Both the position numbers and the translations under genes were made by a program. The notes beneath the pieces are model-generated. The model was not told the origin of the DNA and searched no databases. It saw only the letters and a list, made by a program, of their open reading frames with translations. Positions 32,959 through 40,587 of a stretch of 64,000 nt of DNA are shown one piece after another; position 1 is the stretch's first letter; the number at the start of each line of letters is the position of its first letter. Source of the stretch: Mangrovimicrobium sp033283385 (GTDB taxonomy: Bacteria > Pseudomonadota > Gammaproteobacteria > Pseudomonadales > Halieaceae). The DNA is taken from positions 1 through 64,000 of the forward strand of contig JAWMQQ010000002.1 of assembly GCA_033283385.1 (NCBI GenBank). The letters run 5' to 3'.

Positions 32959-35304
32959 TCACTCTCCCCTGGCGTTGCCGCGATTGGCGAGCCCGAGCGC
33001 GCGGATCACGTCGATCCGGCGCAGCAGCTCGAGCAGTTCGCGGGCCATGGCCAGTCTTTCCTCCTTCAGTGTATCGCTGCCGCCGGCGGTGAGCCCGCGG
33101 CTCTGCAACATCCTGAAGGCATTGCTGAACAACAACTTGCCGATTGACGATTCGCTGGAAATCCGCCGCTGCAGGTAGGCCTGGCGCCCGTAGGTCAGGG
33201 CGTCGGCGACGCACTCGGCCTCGTCCATGGATTCCCAGGCTTCGCGGCGGGCCAGCACCCGCGCCGCCACCATGTAGGCCTCGGTGTAGGTTAGCAGGGT
33301 GACGTGGGCTACCAGCGGCTTCATGCCGCGCATCAGCTCGCTGCCACCGGTGGCGCCGCGCCGTAGTGTCTCCTCCCAGTGCTCGTCGCAGCGCGCCATC
33401 TCGGCGCTGATCTCGCGGTGGAACTCCTCGGTGGGCGCGTAGAAAAACTCGAACTTGAACAGGTCGCGCAGGTGGTCGACCTCCTCCCAGAACACCTCCA
33501 GCGAGTCGCGGCCGGTGGTCTCGATGACCTTGAGCAGGGCCAGCTCGATCATCGCCTTGTTGAGGAAGAAGTGGATCACCGTGTTGCGGTAGTAGCTCGC
33601 CACCGGGTGCTGTTCCAGGCCGATGCCGTAGATGACCTCCGGGCCCTCGTCGTAGCGGGTGACGATGTTCTCGTCGATCATGATGCCCAGCAGGCCTTCC
33701 ATCTGGTCGGCGAAGCTGCGATCGAAGTCCTTCGAGATGCGCAGCTCGCGCTCTTCCGCCCATTGCAGCAGCAGGTTGAGGTCCTCGACCACTTCCTCCT
33801 CGGTCAGCGCCCGCGGCGCCGCCCCCAGCAGGCTCATGGTGACCAGCGAGGGGAAGGTGATGGGCGTGACGCGGTTGGCCTGCACCGCGACCTCGATGGC
33901 GATTTTCGACAGCGCCAGGCGGTCGCCGGGGTCCGGCGCGCGCGGCAGCACCACCGGCCGGCCGATGTTCATGTACACCTTGCCCATCGGCCGGTTGAGG
34001 CTGCGCACGTAGCCGATGAACCACTTCAGGGATTCGGCGCCCTTGCCCTCGCCGGTCTGCTCCTTCGCGTATTCCTCGACGTCGCGGATGATGTCGTAGC
34101 TGATGGAGATCGGCACGATGTGGATGTTTTCCGCCCGCGTCTGGTAGCAGGCTTCCAGCACGTACTTGAGCAGGCCGAAGCGCGGCGGCATCAGCTTGCC
34201 AAGGCGCGAGCGGGTGCCCTCGAAGGCCCAGTTGAGCGGGAAGCGCTTCTCCATCAGGTAGCCGATGTACTGGCGCAGGGTGAGTTTGTACAGCTCGTTG
34301 TCCTGGAAGCTGCGCTTGATGAAGATGCCGCCGGAGCGGTGCACCAGGTGGCCGAAGCCCGGGAAGTTCAGGTTGGCGCCGCCGAACATGTGGGGCATGG
34401 GGAAGTCGTTGTCGAACAGCACCTTGGGCACCACCATGCCGTCGAGGTAGGTCTTGTGGGTCCACAGGAGCATGGAGGGGTAGTTGCGCACGACCTGGCG
34501 CAGCTCCTCCATCGCCTCGCGGTCGAACACGATCTCGCTCTCGTAGCCCAGCCCCAGGCAGAATGAATTGAAGCGCGAGTAGATATCCAGCCAGAAGGAG
34601 TTCGGCGTGGACACCATCTCCTCCATGTACTCCTCGGCCTCGTCCATGAGCGCGTCCTTGGGGCGGCCAAGGCTCTCGGCCAGTTCTTCCACCGCTGCAT
34701 TGAAGTCACCGCTGGACATCAGCGTCGCGGCGACGTGGCGCGGTACCTTGTAGCGGCCGCCCTTGAGCCGCCGCTCGGCGATGTCGAGTACCACCGCGGC
34801 CTGCCGCGCGACGAAGCTGGCGAAGGCGCTGGCGCTGAACGGCAGGGATTCATCGCGGTGGGAGGCGAAGCGGTGGCGCAGGTTGGCGATGCTGTCCGGC
34901 TGCCCGACCACCAGGCGGATGCGCTCCGGATGATGCTCCAGGATGCGCCGGGCGCGGCGCGCGGTGGGACGGCGCGGGTCGCCCAGCACCAGTTGCATCA
35001 GCATGCCGATGCCGCTGGTGGTTTCGTCGGCGGCCTGCCAGTTGACCCGCAGCGGGACGACCAGGCTTTTCGGCGGCAGGTCCAGCGCCAGTGCGAGGTG
35101 GCCGCTGTGGAAACCGGTGCGCTCGTCCTTCAGGTCGATGCTGACCTGCGGGGCGGGCACGTTGCCGCTGTCGTGGTGGGCCAGCCAGCCGCGCAGGATA
35201 TCTTCCTCGACGGCATTGCGTGCGTCCAGGATAAACAGGGTCTGCCGGGACCCGGACGGTAGCGGCCAGGGGTCCAGCCGCTCGTAGATCGATTCCAGGC
35301 TCAA
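32959..35304 (-). CDS. plsB: Glycerol-3-phosphate 1-O-acyltransferase
   Basis: A 781-residue membrane-associated acyltransferase making lysophosphatidic acid from glycerol-3-phosphate and acyl-ACP or acyl-CoA. The active-site block is LLWTHKTYLDGMVVPKVLFD (PlsB proteins normally have HRSHxD; here it reads THKTYLD). It is followed by GGIFIKRSF, FPLNWAFEGTRSRLGKLMPP and IVPISISYDIIRD. The family's His is present, but the spacing HKTYLD matches the HxxxxD acyltransferase consensus with Tyr-Leu inside. The N-terminal 280 residues form the usual PlsB helical region. It is flanked at 1 and 5 bp by gpsA and HAD-PlsC. Confidence 0.92.
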   Translation of the reverse strand: MSLESIYERLDPWPLPSGSRQTLFILDARNAVEEDILRGWLAHHDSGNVPAPQVSIDLKDERTGFHSGHLALALDLPPKSLVVPLRVNWQAADETTSGIGMLMQLVLGDPRRPTARRARRILEHHPERIRLVVGQPDSIANLRHRFASHRDESLPFSASAFASFVARQAAVVLDIAERRLKGGRYKVPRHVAATLMSSGDFNAAVEELAESLGRPKDALMDEAEEYMEEMVSTPNSFWLDIYSRFNSFCLGLGYESEIVFDREAMEELRQVVRNYPSMLLWTHKTYLDGMVVPKVLFDNDFPMPHMFGGANLNFPGFGHLVHRSGGIFIKRSFQDNELYKLTLRQYIGYLMEKRFPLNWAFEGTRSRLGKLMPPRFGLLKYVLEACYQTRAENIHIVPISISYDIIRDVEEYAKEQTGEGKGAESLKWFIGYVRSLNRPMGKVYMNIGRPVVLPRAPDPGDRLALSKIAIEVAVQANRVTPITFPSLVTMSLLGAAPRALTEEEVVEDLNLLLQWAEERELRISKDFDRSFADQMEGLLGIMIDENIVTRYDEGPEVIYGIGLEQHPVASYYRNTVIHFFLNKAMIELALLKVIETTGRDSLEVFWEEVDHLRDLFKFEFFYAPTEEFHREISAEMARCDEHWEETLRRGATGGSELMRGMKPLVAHVTLLTYTEAYMVAARVLARREAWESMDEAECVADALTYGRQAYLQRRISSESSIGKLLFSNAFRMLQSRGLTAGGSDTLKEERLAMARELLELLRRIDVIRALGLANRGNARGE

Positions 35305-35309
35305 TGTGC

Positions 35310-36989
35310 TCAGTTCTCAGCCGCCTTGCCCGCGGGGCGTGATTTCGGTCGCGCTTTCGGCAGCGCCTTGCTGCGCGTGCCAGGCTTGCGTTTTGCCTTT
35401 GTCTTCAGGGTATCGGCCGCCCTGGCCGGGGGTGTCTTTTTAGCCGCCCTGGTTTCAGCCGGCTTTGCTTTGGCGGCCTTCGCTTTTGCCGGTTTGGCTT
35501 TTGCCGGTTTGGCCTTGGTTGTCGCATCGGGCTGCGCCGCGGGCGCCGGTGCCGGCTCCTCGGGCTGGCCCAGGCAGCGGGCATACATGTTGCGCACCTC
35601 GCGCACGTACTCGTCTACATTGGCCCGCTTCCAGTCGCTGGTGTCGACCGGCGGCAGGATTTCCACGTCGACGGTGGCGGGGCGGTAGACGAACTCGCCG
35701 CGAGGTGCGACGTCGCCGGCGTTGCGAATGACGATCGGGACGATGGGGACTTTCGCCTGCATGGCGACGTGGAAGGCGCCTTTCTTGAACGGTGCGAGCG
35801 TCGGCGAGACTGTGCGTGTGCCCTCCGGCGCCATCACCACCGACTTGCCCTCGTTGTGCATGACCTCGACCAGCGAGTTGACCGAGCGGATCGCGGCGCG
35901 CGGGTTGCTGCGGTCGATGAATACGGTACCGGTGTACTCCATCACCCTGCCCAGCAGCGGCGACTCGGTCTTGATCTCCTGCTTGCCCACGCTGGCGAAA
36001 TCCCGGCGCAGCAGGCGGGCGAGGATGATCACGTCGGCCTTGCTCTGGTGATTGAAAATGAACACGCAGGGCCGCGATGACCACAGGTGCTGCTCGCCCT
36101 TCACCCGCAGGCGCATGCCGATGAATGCACTGGCCAGCTCGCCGAAGGTGGCCATGGAGAAGTTGATCGACTCGCGCCGCGAGCCGGTGAGCGCGTAGAT
36201 CGGCAGTCCCGCGACGAAACTGCCGACCATGCTGCTGGTGGCGGCCACCGAGCGCACCAGTTGGTTGATGCTCGGCCGGCCGCGGCTGCCGAAGTGCGCC
36301 TCGGGCCACTGCCGGTCCTGGGCAATCCGGGCCAGCCGGTCGCTGGGGTTCAGGGTGCAGGGTTTGCCCACGGTCTCCAGCAGTTCCAGGTCGTCGGTGC
36401 TGTCGGAATAGAAGAAAGCCTCATCGAGGTTCGCGCCGACGCTCGCCGCGAGTTCCTGCGCCGCGTCCACCTTGCCCTGGCCGAAGCAGGTGGGGCGGAT
36501 GACTGCGCCGGTGAACCTGCCGTCCTCCACCTCGAGCTGGGTACAGATGACATTCCCGATACCGAGGTCGGCAGCGGCCGGCGCCACCTGGTAGGGCGTG
36601 GCGGAGGAGATCACCGCGACGGTGTGCCCGCGCGCCAGGTGAGCCTGCACCAGCGCGCGGGACTCCGGGTACACCCGCCGCGCGATATGCTTTTTGTAGA
36701 GATCCCGGCTGACGCCGAGGTAGGTCTCTTCCTCGATGCCCTGCAGGAATTGCGCGCCCACTGTCATCATCGCGGAAAAGCCGATATTGCCCAGGCTGAA
36801 GCTGGCCATGGCGGTGAGCAACTCGGCCAGCTGGGTCGGCGAGATGTCGCCGCGGCGCAGTTGCTCGCGCACCAGGTCCAGCGCCGAATAGCCGGAAATC
36901 AGGGTGCCGTCGAAATCGAAAATGGCAAGTACGCCCGGGCCTGACGGCGCGGCGGCAATCTGGTCCTTTAGTTCCTCGAGCGTGGCCAT
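35310..36989 (-). CDS. HAD-IB phosphatase / 1-acylglycerol-3-phosphate acyltransferase fusion with Lys-Ala-Pro-rich tail
   Basis: A 559-residue two-domain protein. Residues about 15-230 are a HAD-IB hydrolase (LAIFDFDGTLISGYSALDLV; VISSATPYQVAPAA; FFYSDSTDDLELLE). Residues about 280-490 are a PlsC domain (CVFIFNHQSKADVIILARLL with HxxxxD; TGTVFIDRSNPRAAIRS; VVMAPEGTRTVSPTLAPFKK). The last 75 residues are low-complexity repeats of KAKPA and related basic motifs. The PlsC part should acylate lysophosphatidic acid; the HAD part may act on a phospho-monoester. The start at 36987-36989 is chosen where the HAD domain begins; in-frame codons continue upstream without similarity. First gene of the phospholipid operon. 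Confidence 0.9.
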   Translation of the reverse strand: MATLEELKDQIAAAPSGPGVLAIFDFDGTLISGYSALDLVREQLRRGDISPTQLAELLTAMASFSLGNIGFSAMMTVGAQFLQGIEEETYLGVSRDLYKKHIARRVYPESRALVQAHLARGHTVAVISSATPYQVAPAAADLGIGNVICTQLEVEDGRFTGAVIRPTCFGQGKVDAAQELAASVGANLDEAFFYSDSTDDLELLETVGKPCTLNPSDRLARIAQDRQWPEAHFGSRGRPSINQLVRSVAATSSMVGSFVAGLPIYALTGSRRESINFSMATFGELASAFIGMRLRVKGEQHLWSSRPCVFIFNHQSKADVIILARLLRRDFASVGKQEIKTESPLLGRVMEYTGTVFIDRSNPRAAIRSVNSLVEVMHNEGKSVVMAPEGTRTVSPTLAPFKKGAFHVAMQAKVPIVPIVIRNAGDVAPRGEFVYRPATVDVEILPPVDTSDWKRANVDEYVREVRNMYARCLGQPEEPAPAPAAQPDATTKAKPAKAKPAKAKAAKAKPAETRAAKKTPPARAADTLKTKAKRKPGTRSKALPKARPKSRPAGKAAEN

Positions 36990-37060
36990 GCTTTTCCCCG
37001 GAATTTTTCGCAAGCATAACCCATCAGTGCGGATTTCTCGCATTTTACCGGCAGGCAGGC

Positions 37061-37093
37061 AAAAAAAAGCCGCCACTGTAACGCTGTGACGGC
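37061..37093 (-). terminator. Intrinsic terminator of the candidate RNA
   Basis: On the minus strand GCCGTCAC (37086-37093) pairs with GTGGCGGC (37069-37076) across a 9-nt loop, and is followed by eight U (A-run 37061-37068). It sits about 70 bp before the HAD-PlsC start, so it can end the upstream RNA or act as an attenuator. Confidence 0.85.
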
Positions 37094-37268
37094 CTGTCGG
37101 GGTAAATCCGGTTAAATTTGCCCAGGTTGTTCTTTTTTCCGGTCCGCTACCGGAGCACGTCCCTATGGCCGTGGTCATCTCTGACTAATGCCCACTGGAT
37201 TCCCCGAATGCTGTTGGCTGTACTTCGTCGTGACCCATCCCATGCACAAGCCACAACCAGCCGCCAGC
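37061..37268 (-). ncRNA. Candidate structured RNA, about 200 nt
   Basis: Read on the minus strand, a sigma70-like promoter is followed by five consecutive stem-loops and a strong intrinsic terminator. Hairpin 1 pairs 37258-37268 with 37210-37220, with an inner stem 37252-37257/37227-37232. Hairpin 2 is AUUC-GGG-GAAU. Hairpin 3 has a GAGA tetraloop (37174-37185, extended by a GUG/CAC stem). Hairpin 4 is UCCGGU/ACCGGA (37138-37143/37149-37154). Hairpin 5 pairs 37093-37096 with 37123-37126. The predicted start falls at the base of hairpin 1. No family was recognised; 6S, tmRNA, RNase P and SRP RNA signatures were not found. It may be a free sRNA or an attenuator leader of the HAD-plsC operon that begins at 36989. 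Confidence 0.55.
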
Positions 37269-37274
37269 ATTTCC

Positions 37275-37302
37275 AGTATAGGGGCGCTCGGCAGCAGGGC
37301 AA
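37275..37302 (-). promoter_or_regulatory. Sigma70-like promoter
   Basis: On the minus strand TTGCCC (37297-37302) and TATACT (37275-37280) are separated by 16 bp, close to consensus. The predicted start is near 37268. It faces the candidate structured RNA and the HAD-plsC/plsB/gpsA operon. Confidence 0.55.
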
Positions 37303-37352
37303 GAAATTACCCCATGATATTTATCTATTTCGCAACATAACCAAAGGTTATT

Positions 37353-37508
37353 TGTAGGAGCCTGCTACGCAGGCGATTGCCTGCGTAGCAGGCTCCCACG
37401 GTTTGGGGGCGATCGCCTGCGTAGCAGGCTCCCAGGGTTTGGGGGCGATCGCCTGCGTAGCAGGCTCCCAGGGTTTGGGGGCGATCGCCTGCGTAGCAGG
37501 CTCCTACT
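37353..37508. repeat. REP-like cluster with 36-bp tandem units (5 copies)
   Basis: One forward copy is followed by four inverted copies. From about 37409 the inverted copies lie in tandem units of exactly 36 bp (GCGATCGCCTGCGTAGCAGG, then CTCCCAGGGTTTGGGG). The last copy ends in CTCCTAC and supplies the TAG stop of the convergent methyltransferase-like gene. With the candidate RNA at 37061-37268 it accounts for the gene-free stretch 36990-37503. Confidence 0.88.
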
Positions 37509-38373
37509 GGATCGGGGCAGCCTTGCGGAAGAGGAGGGTCATGCGGTCGGATTCGCCGATGGCTTCCACGGCCTCGCGCTGCTCCGGGTTGAGCGTGCTG
37601 CCGGACAGCGAGGGCGGCAGGCGCCAGACCTTGTCGTCGGGTCCGGGCTGGTCCTTGGGATTGGCATTCATCTCACTGCTGGCCACCAGTTCGAAGCCGG
37701 CCTGCTCGAACATGGCGATGACATCGGACTGCTTCAGGTAACCGCGGCTGCCGTCGCTGCCTTCGGCCGGCGCCGCCTCCGGCAGCCGGTGCTGTACGAC
37801 GCCGACCATGCCGTCGGGCTTGAGCATGCCACGCACCGCGGCCAGCGCCTGGCTGCGGGTCCCGGCAGCGGCCTCGAAGCGATTGAGGTTGTGCAGGGCG
37901 CGTATCATCAGCACGCGATCCACCTTGCCCAGCACCTCCGGCGGGACGGTGGCAAAGGTAAATCCGCGGGTGCGGATGCCGTTGTCGGTGATACCGGCCA
38001 CCATGCTGGTGAACTGGCGGGTGGAGGCGGTGCGGGCTTTCACCCAGTCGTCACTGTTGCCGAACATCGGCCACATGCGATCGTTGTAGTTCACGCCGTA
38101 GAGCGCGCCCTTGCCTCCCAGGTAGGGGGCGAGTATCCGCGTGTACCAGCCGGTACCGGGCAATACCTCAACGACGGTCATTCCCGGCTCGACGCGGAAG
38201 AAGCTGAGCGTCTCGGCCGGGTGGCGAGCCGCATCGCGGGACTTGTCCTCGTCGCTGCGAGCGGCGATGACTGCCTGCAATGCGGGATCCGGGGTCGGGT
38301 CTTCCGCAAACGACACTTGCGATACAGCGCAGGCGAGGCCTGCAATGGCCAGTGTACGGAGGGCGCCTAGCAT
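37504..38373 (-). CDS. Exported class I SAM-methyltransferase-like protein
   Basis: A 289-residue protein with a cleavable signal peptide (IAGLACAVSQVSFAEDP). A Rossmann-type methyltransferase fold follows, with motif I-like VEPGMTVVEVLPGTGWYTRI, then VDRVLMIRALHNLNRFEAAA and a late MLKPDGMVGVVQHRLPE. Cytoplasmic relatives use S-adenosylmethionine, which is not known to be available in the periplasm, so either the fold has another use or the substrate is exported with it. The ATG at 38371-38373 is chosen as the start of the signal peptide. It is divergent from the glycosyltransferase cluster with a 99-bp gap. Confidence 0.8.
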   Translation of the reverse strand: MLGALRTLAIAGLACAVSQVSFAEDPTPDPALQAVIAARSDEDKSRDAARHPAETLSFFRVEPGMTVVEVLPGTGWYTRILAPYLGGKGALYGVNYNDRMWPMFGNSDDWVKARTASTRQFTSMVAGITDNGIRTRGFTFATVPPEVLGKVDRVLMIRALHNLNRFEAAAGTRSQALAAVRGMLKPDGMVGVVQHRLPEAAPAEGSDGSRGYLKQSDVIAMFEQAGFELVASSEMNANPKDQPGPDDKVWRLPPSLSGSTLNPEQREAVEAIGESDRMTLLFRKAAPIQ

Positions 38374-38472
38374 AGTTTGTCCTCTGGTTCCGGGAATGGT
38401 GGTACGGGCGGGGTTTATTTCCCGCGCCCCTGCCACGATACTGTGCGCCACACGGGGGCGGGAAGCAAGGCC

Positions 38473-40188
38473 ATGCCAAGGGGACAGGAGTCGGGAAACA
38501 CAGTGTGGCAGGGTGTTTTGCTGGCCGCGCTGTTTCTGGTCGCGCTGCTGCCCAGGCTCTACAGCGCCGAGACGCTGGGCCGCGGCTGGGACGGGCCCGG
38601 CAGCTTTTCCCTGGTCAATTTCGATGAGGGCGGCTCCTGCAGGGCTGCCTTGCAGGGCTTCGACTACACGCCCTTCATCGGCTACCAGACCATCGCCATC
38701 GCCTCCGCGCTGGGCGCGCCGCCGCCGGCGGATATCGCCGGCGATGCGCGCGCCGTCAAGGCATACTGCCAGAGCCCGCTGCTGATCGAGGTCGCCCGGT
38801 CCTGGTCCGCGCTGCTGGGCGCGCTCACCGTCGTCGCCCTGGTGCTGCTCGCCTGGCAGTTGCTGCCGGCGCAACCCGGCGCGGGGCTGTTTGCCGGCGC
38901 GCTGCTGGCGCTCTCCGGTTTCCATATCAGCCAGTCCCAGTCGGGTACGGTGGACGCCGCCTCGACGTTCTTTATCTACAGCTTTCTCGCCCTGCTGGCC
39001 TGGTCGCTGCGGCGCGGCTCGCGGCTCGCCCTGTACCTGGGCCCGCTGCTGCTGGTGGCGGCGGTGTGGACCAAGTACTGGGTGTTCGCGATTTTCGCCT
39101 ACCTCGCCTGGCTGCCCGCAAGCTGGTGGCGCTACCTCTCCCACGGCTGGTCCGGGTTGCGCATCTTCCTCCTCGCCGTCGCGGCGGCGGTGTGGCTGGC
39201 GGCGCTGGTGAACACGGATTTTCCCCCCTCGCTGCTGGTGCTGCCGCTGGCCGCCTACGCGCTGGTGATTCCCTGGACGGCGGTGCGCAGGCCGTTGCTG
39301 CTGCTGTGGTTGCTGCTGCCGGCCGGGCTGTGGCTGCTCAGCCGCGTCGACGTGATCCACACCTATACCGCGGGGGTGGCCACCACCGCCTTCGGTACCG
39401 GTTACGCGGACATCGGCGCCAACAAGTGGCTGCGCAACCTGGTCAACCTGCCGGTGGTCCTGCTGATGGGGCTGGGTATTCCCGCCTGCCTGTTCCTGCC
39501 CGCCGGCCTGCGCCGCCTGTTCCGCGAGCCCGGAGAACAGCGCCCCTGGCTGGTGCTGCTGCCGGTGGCGGGCTTCGCGCTGTTCATGGCCTTCCTCGCA
39601 CCGGTGACGTATTACCGGCACTACCTGCCGCTGCTGCCGGCCGCCGCGCTGCTGGTCGCCGTCGGGATGTGGCAGCGGCGCTGGTCGCACCGGCCCTGGG
39701 TGATGGCCCTGGTGCTGGGCTGGTCCGCGCTGCTGGCCTGGGACATGGTGTCCGACTACCACAACGACCCGCGCCGCCTGATGCGTCCCTGGTACGCCGC
39801 CCACCCGCACGCGAGGATCTTTGGCACCTACTATGTGAACCCACCGCCGGGCACCCCGGTGGGCCTGCTGCGCCCGGAGTACGCCAGCGGCGACGCCCGC
39901 ATCCTGCGCGGGGCCGATTACGTGATCATGAGCGAAAACTGGTACGACACCGCCTTCGCCAACGAACTGAACGGCCCGCTGGTCGGGCGCCTGTCCCGCC
40001 TGGTCAAGACCACGCCGGAACATGCCCGCTTCTACCGCGCGGCACTGGCCGGCGAGAACCCCCTGCTGACGCCGGTGGATGCCTTCGACCTGCACCACTT
40101 CATGCCGGAGATGCTGCTGCACCGGCACTGGTATGGCAATTTCCAGCTGTTCGTAGGCGACCTGAAGGTGTTCCGTGTCCGCCGTTGA
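38473..40188 (+). CDS. Polytopic GT-C / PMT-2-type glycosyltransferase
   Basis: A 571-residue inner-membrane protein with about ten hydrophobic segments. The first periplasmic loop carries the acidic motif VNFDEGG expected near the catalytic site of GT-C enzymes. Periplasmic tail motifs include ADYVIMSENWYDTAFANELN. It should move a sugar from an undecaprenyl-phosphate carrier to an acceptor on the periplasmic side. The ATG at 38473 is chosen because the first membrane segment follows at once. It overlaps the GtrA gene by 14 bp and heads a run of four genes. Confidence 0.82.
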   Translation: MPRGQESGNTVWQGVLLAALFLVALLPRLYSAETLGRGWDGPGSFSLVNFDEGGSCRAALQGFDYTPFIGYQTIAIASALGAPPPADIAGDARAVKAYCQSPLLIEVARSWSALLGALTVVALVLLAWQLLPAQPGAGLFAGALLALSGFHISQSQSGTVDAASTFFIYSFLALLAWSLRRGSRLALYLGPLLLVAAVWTKYWVFAIFAYLAWLPASWWRYLSHGWSGLRIFLLAVAAAVWLAALVNTDFPPSLLVLPLAAYALVIPWTAVRRPLLLLWLLLPAGLWLLSRVDVIHTYTAGVATTAFGTGYADIGANKWLRNLVNLPVVLLMGLGIPACLFLPAGLRRLFREPGEQRPWLVLLPVAGFALFMAFLAPVTYYRHYLPLLPAAALLVAVGMWQRRWSHRPWVMALVLGWSALLAWDMVSDYHNDPRRLMRPWYAAHPHARIFGTYYVNPPPGTPVGLLRPEYASGDARILRGADYVIMSENWYDTAFANELNGPLVGRLSRLVKTTPEHARFYRAALAGENPLLTPVDAFDLHHFMPEMLLHRHWYGNFQLFVGDLKVFRVRR

Positions 40189-40576
40189 ACGCGACACCTT
40201 GCAGCGTGCACTGCGCTTTGCGCTGGTGGGCGTGGTCACCGCCGGCCTGCACTACGGCCTGCTCTACCTGTGTGTCGCCGGCTTGCAGATGGGCGCCACG
40301 CTGGCCAGCAGTGTTGGCTTTGCGGTGGCGGTCAGTTTTAATTACGCCATGCATTATTACTGGACCTTCGCATCCGCGGATGCGCCGGCGCCCCACGGGC
40401 GCGCGTTGCAGCGCTACGCGGTGATGATCGCCTGCGGCTTCTGTATCAACGGCGCGCTGATGTATCTCGCGGTCCACCAATTCAACTGGCATTACCTGCT
40501 CGCCCAGGCGCTCGCCCTGGCCGCGGTAGTGGCGTGGAACTTCACCCTGGCCAACGCCTGGGTATTCCGGGGCTGA
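40175..40576 (+). CDS. GtrA-family membrane protein
   Basis: A 133-residue protein with four hydrophobic segments, the size and pattern of GtrA (start RDTLQRALRFALVGVVTAGL; end LAAVVAWNFTLANAWVFRG, including the family's NF...WVF ending). GtrA is thought to flip undecaprenyl-phosphate-linked sugar across the inner membrane. It has a GTG start at 40175, overlapping the upstream gene by 14 bp. The next gene is a GtrB-type glycosyltransferase, matching the gtrA-gtrB order of serotype-conversion cassettes. Confidence 0.9.
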   Translation: MSAVERDTLQRALRFALVGVVTAGLHYGLLYLCVAGLQMGATLASSVGFAVAVSFNYAMHYYWTFASADAPAPHGRALQRYAVMIACGFCINGALMYLAVHQFNWHYLLAQALALAAVVAWNFTLANAWVFRG

Positions 40577-40587
40577 GGAGAATCCTG

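Noticed and set aside
37061..37110. Cobalamin riboswitch on the plus strand, because of GCCACTG and AAATCC motifs
   Set aside because: The motifs are in the wrong order, and no plus-strand gene follows for more than a kilobase. The minus-strand hairpins explain the sequence.
37118..37357. 79-residue plus-strand frame
   Set aside because: No ribosome site or recognisable protein features, and it covers the structured minus-strand RNA.
37403..37741. Open frame with repeated GAIACVAGSQGL peptides
   Set aside because: The repeats come from the 36-bp REP tandem read in frame; the rest is antisense to the methyltransferase-like gene.
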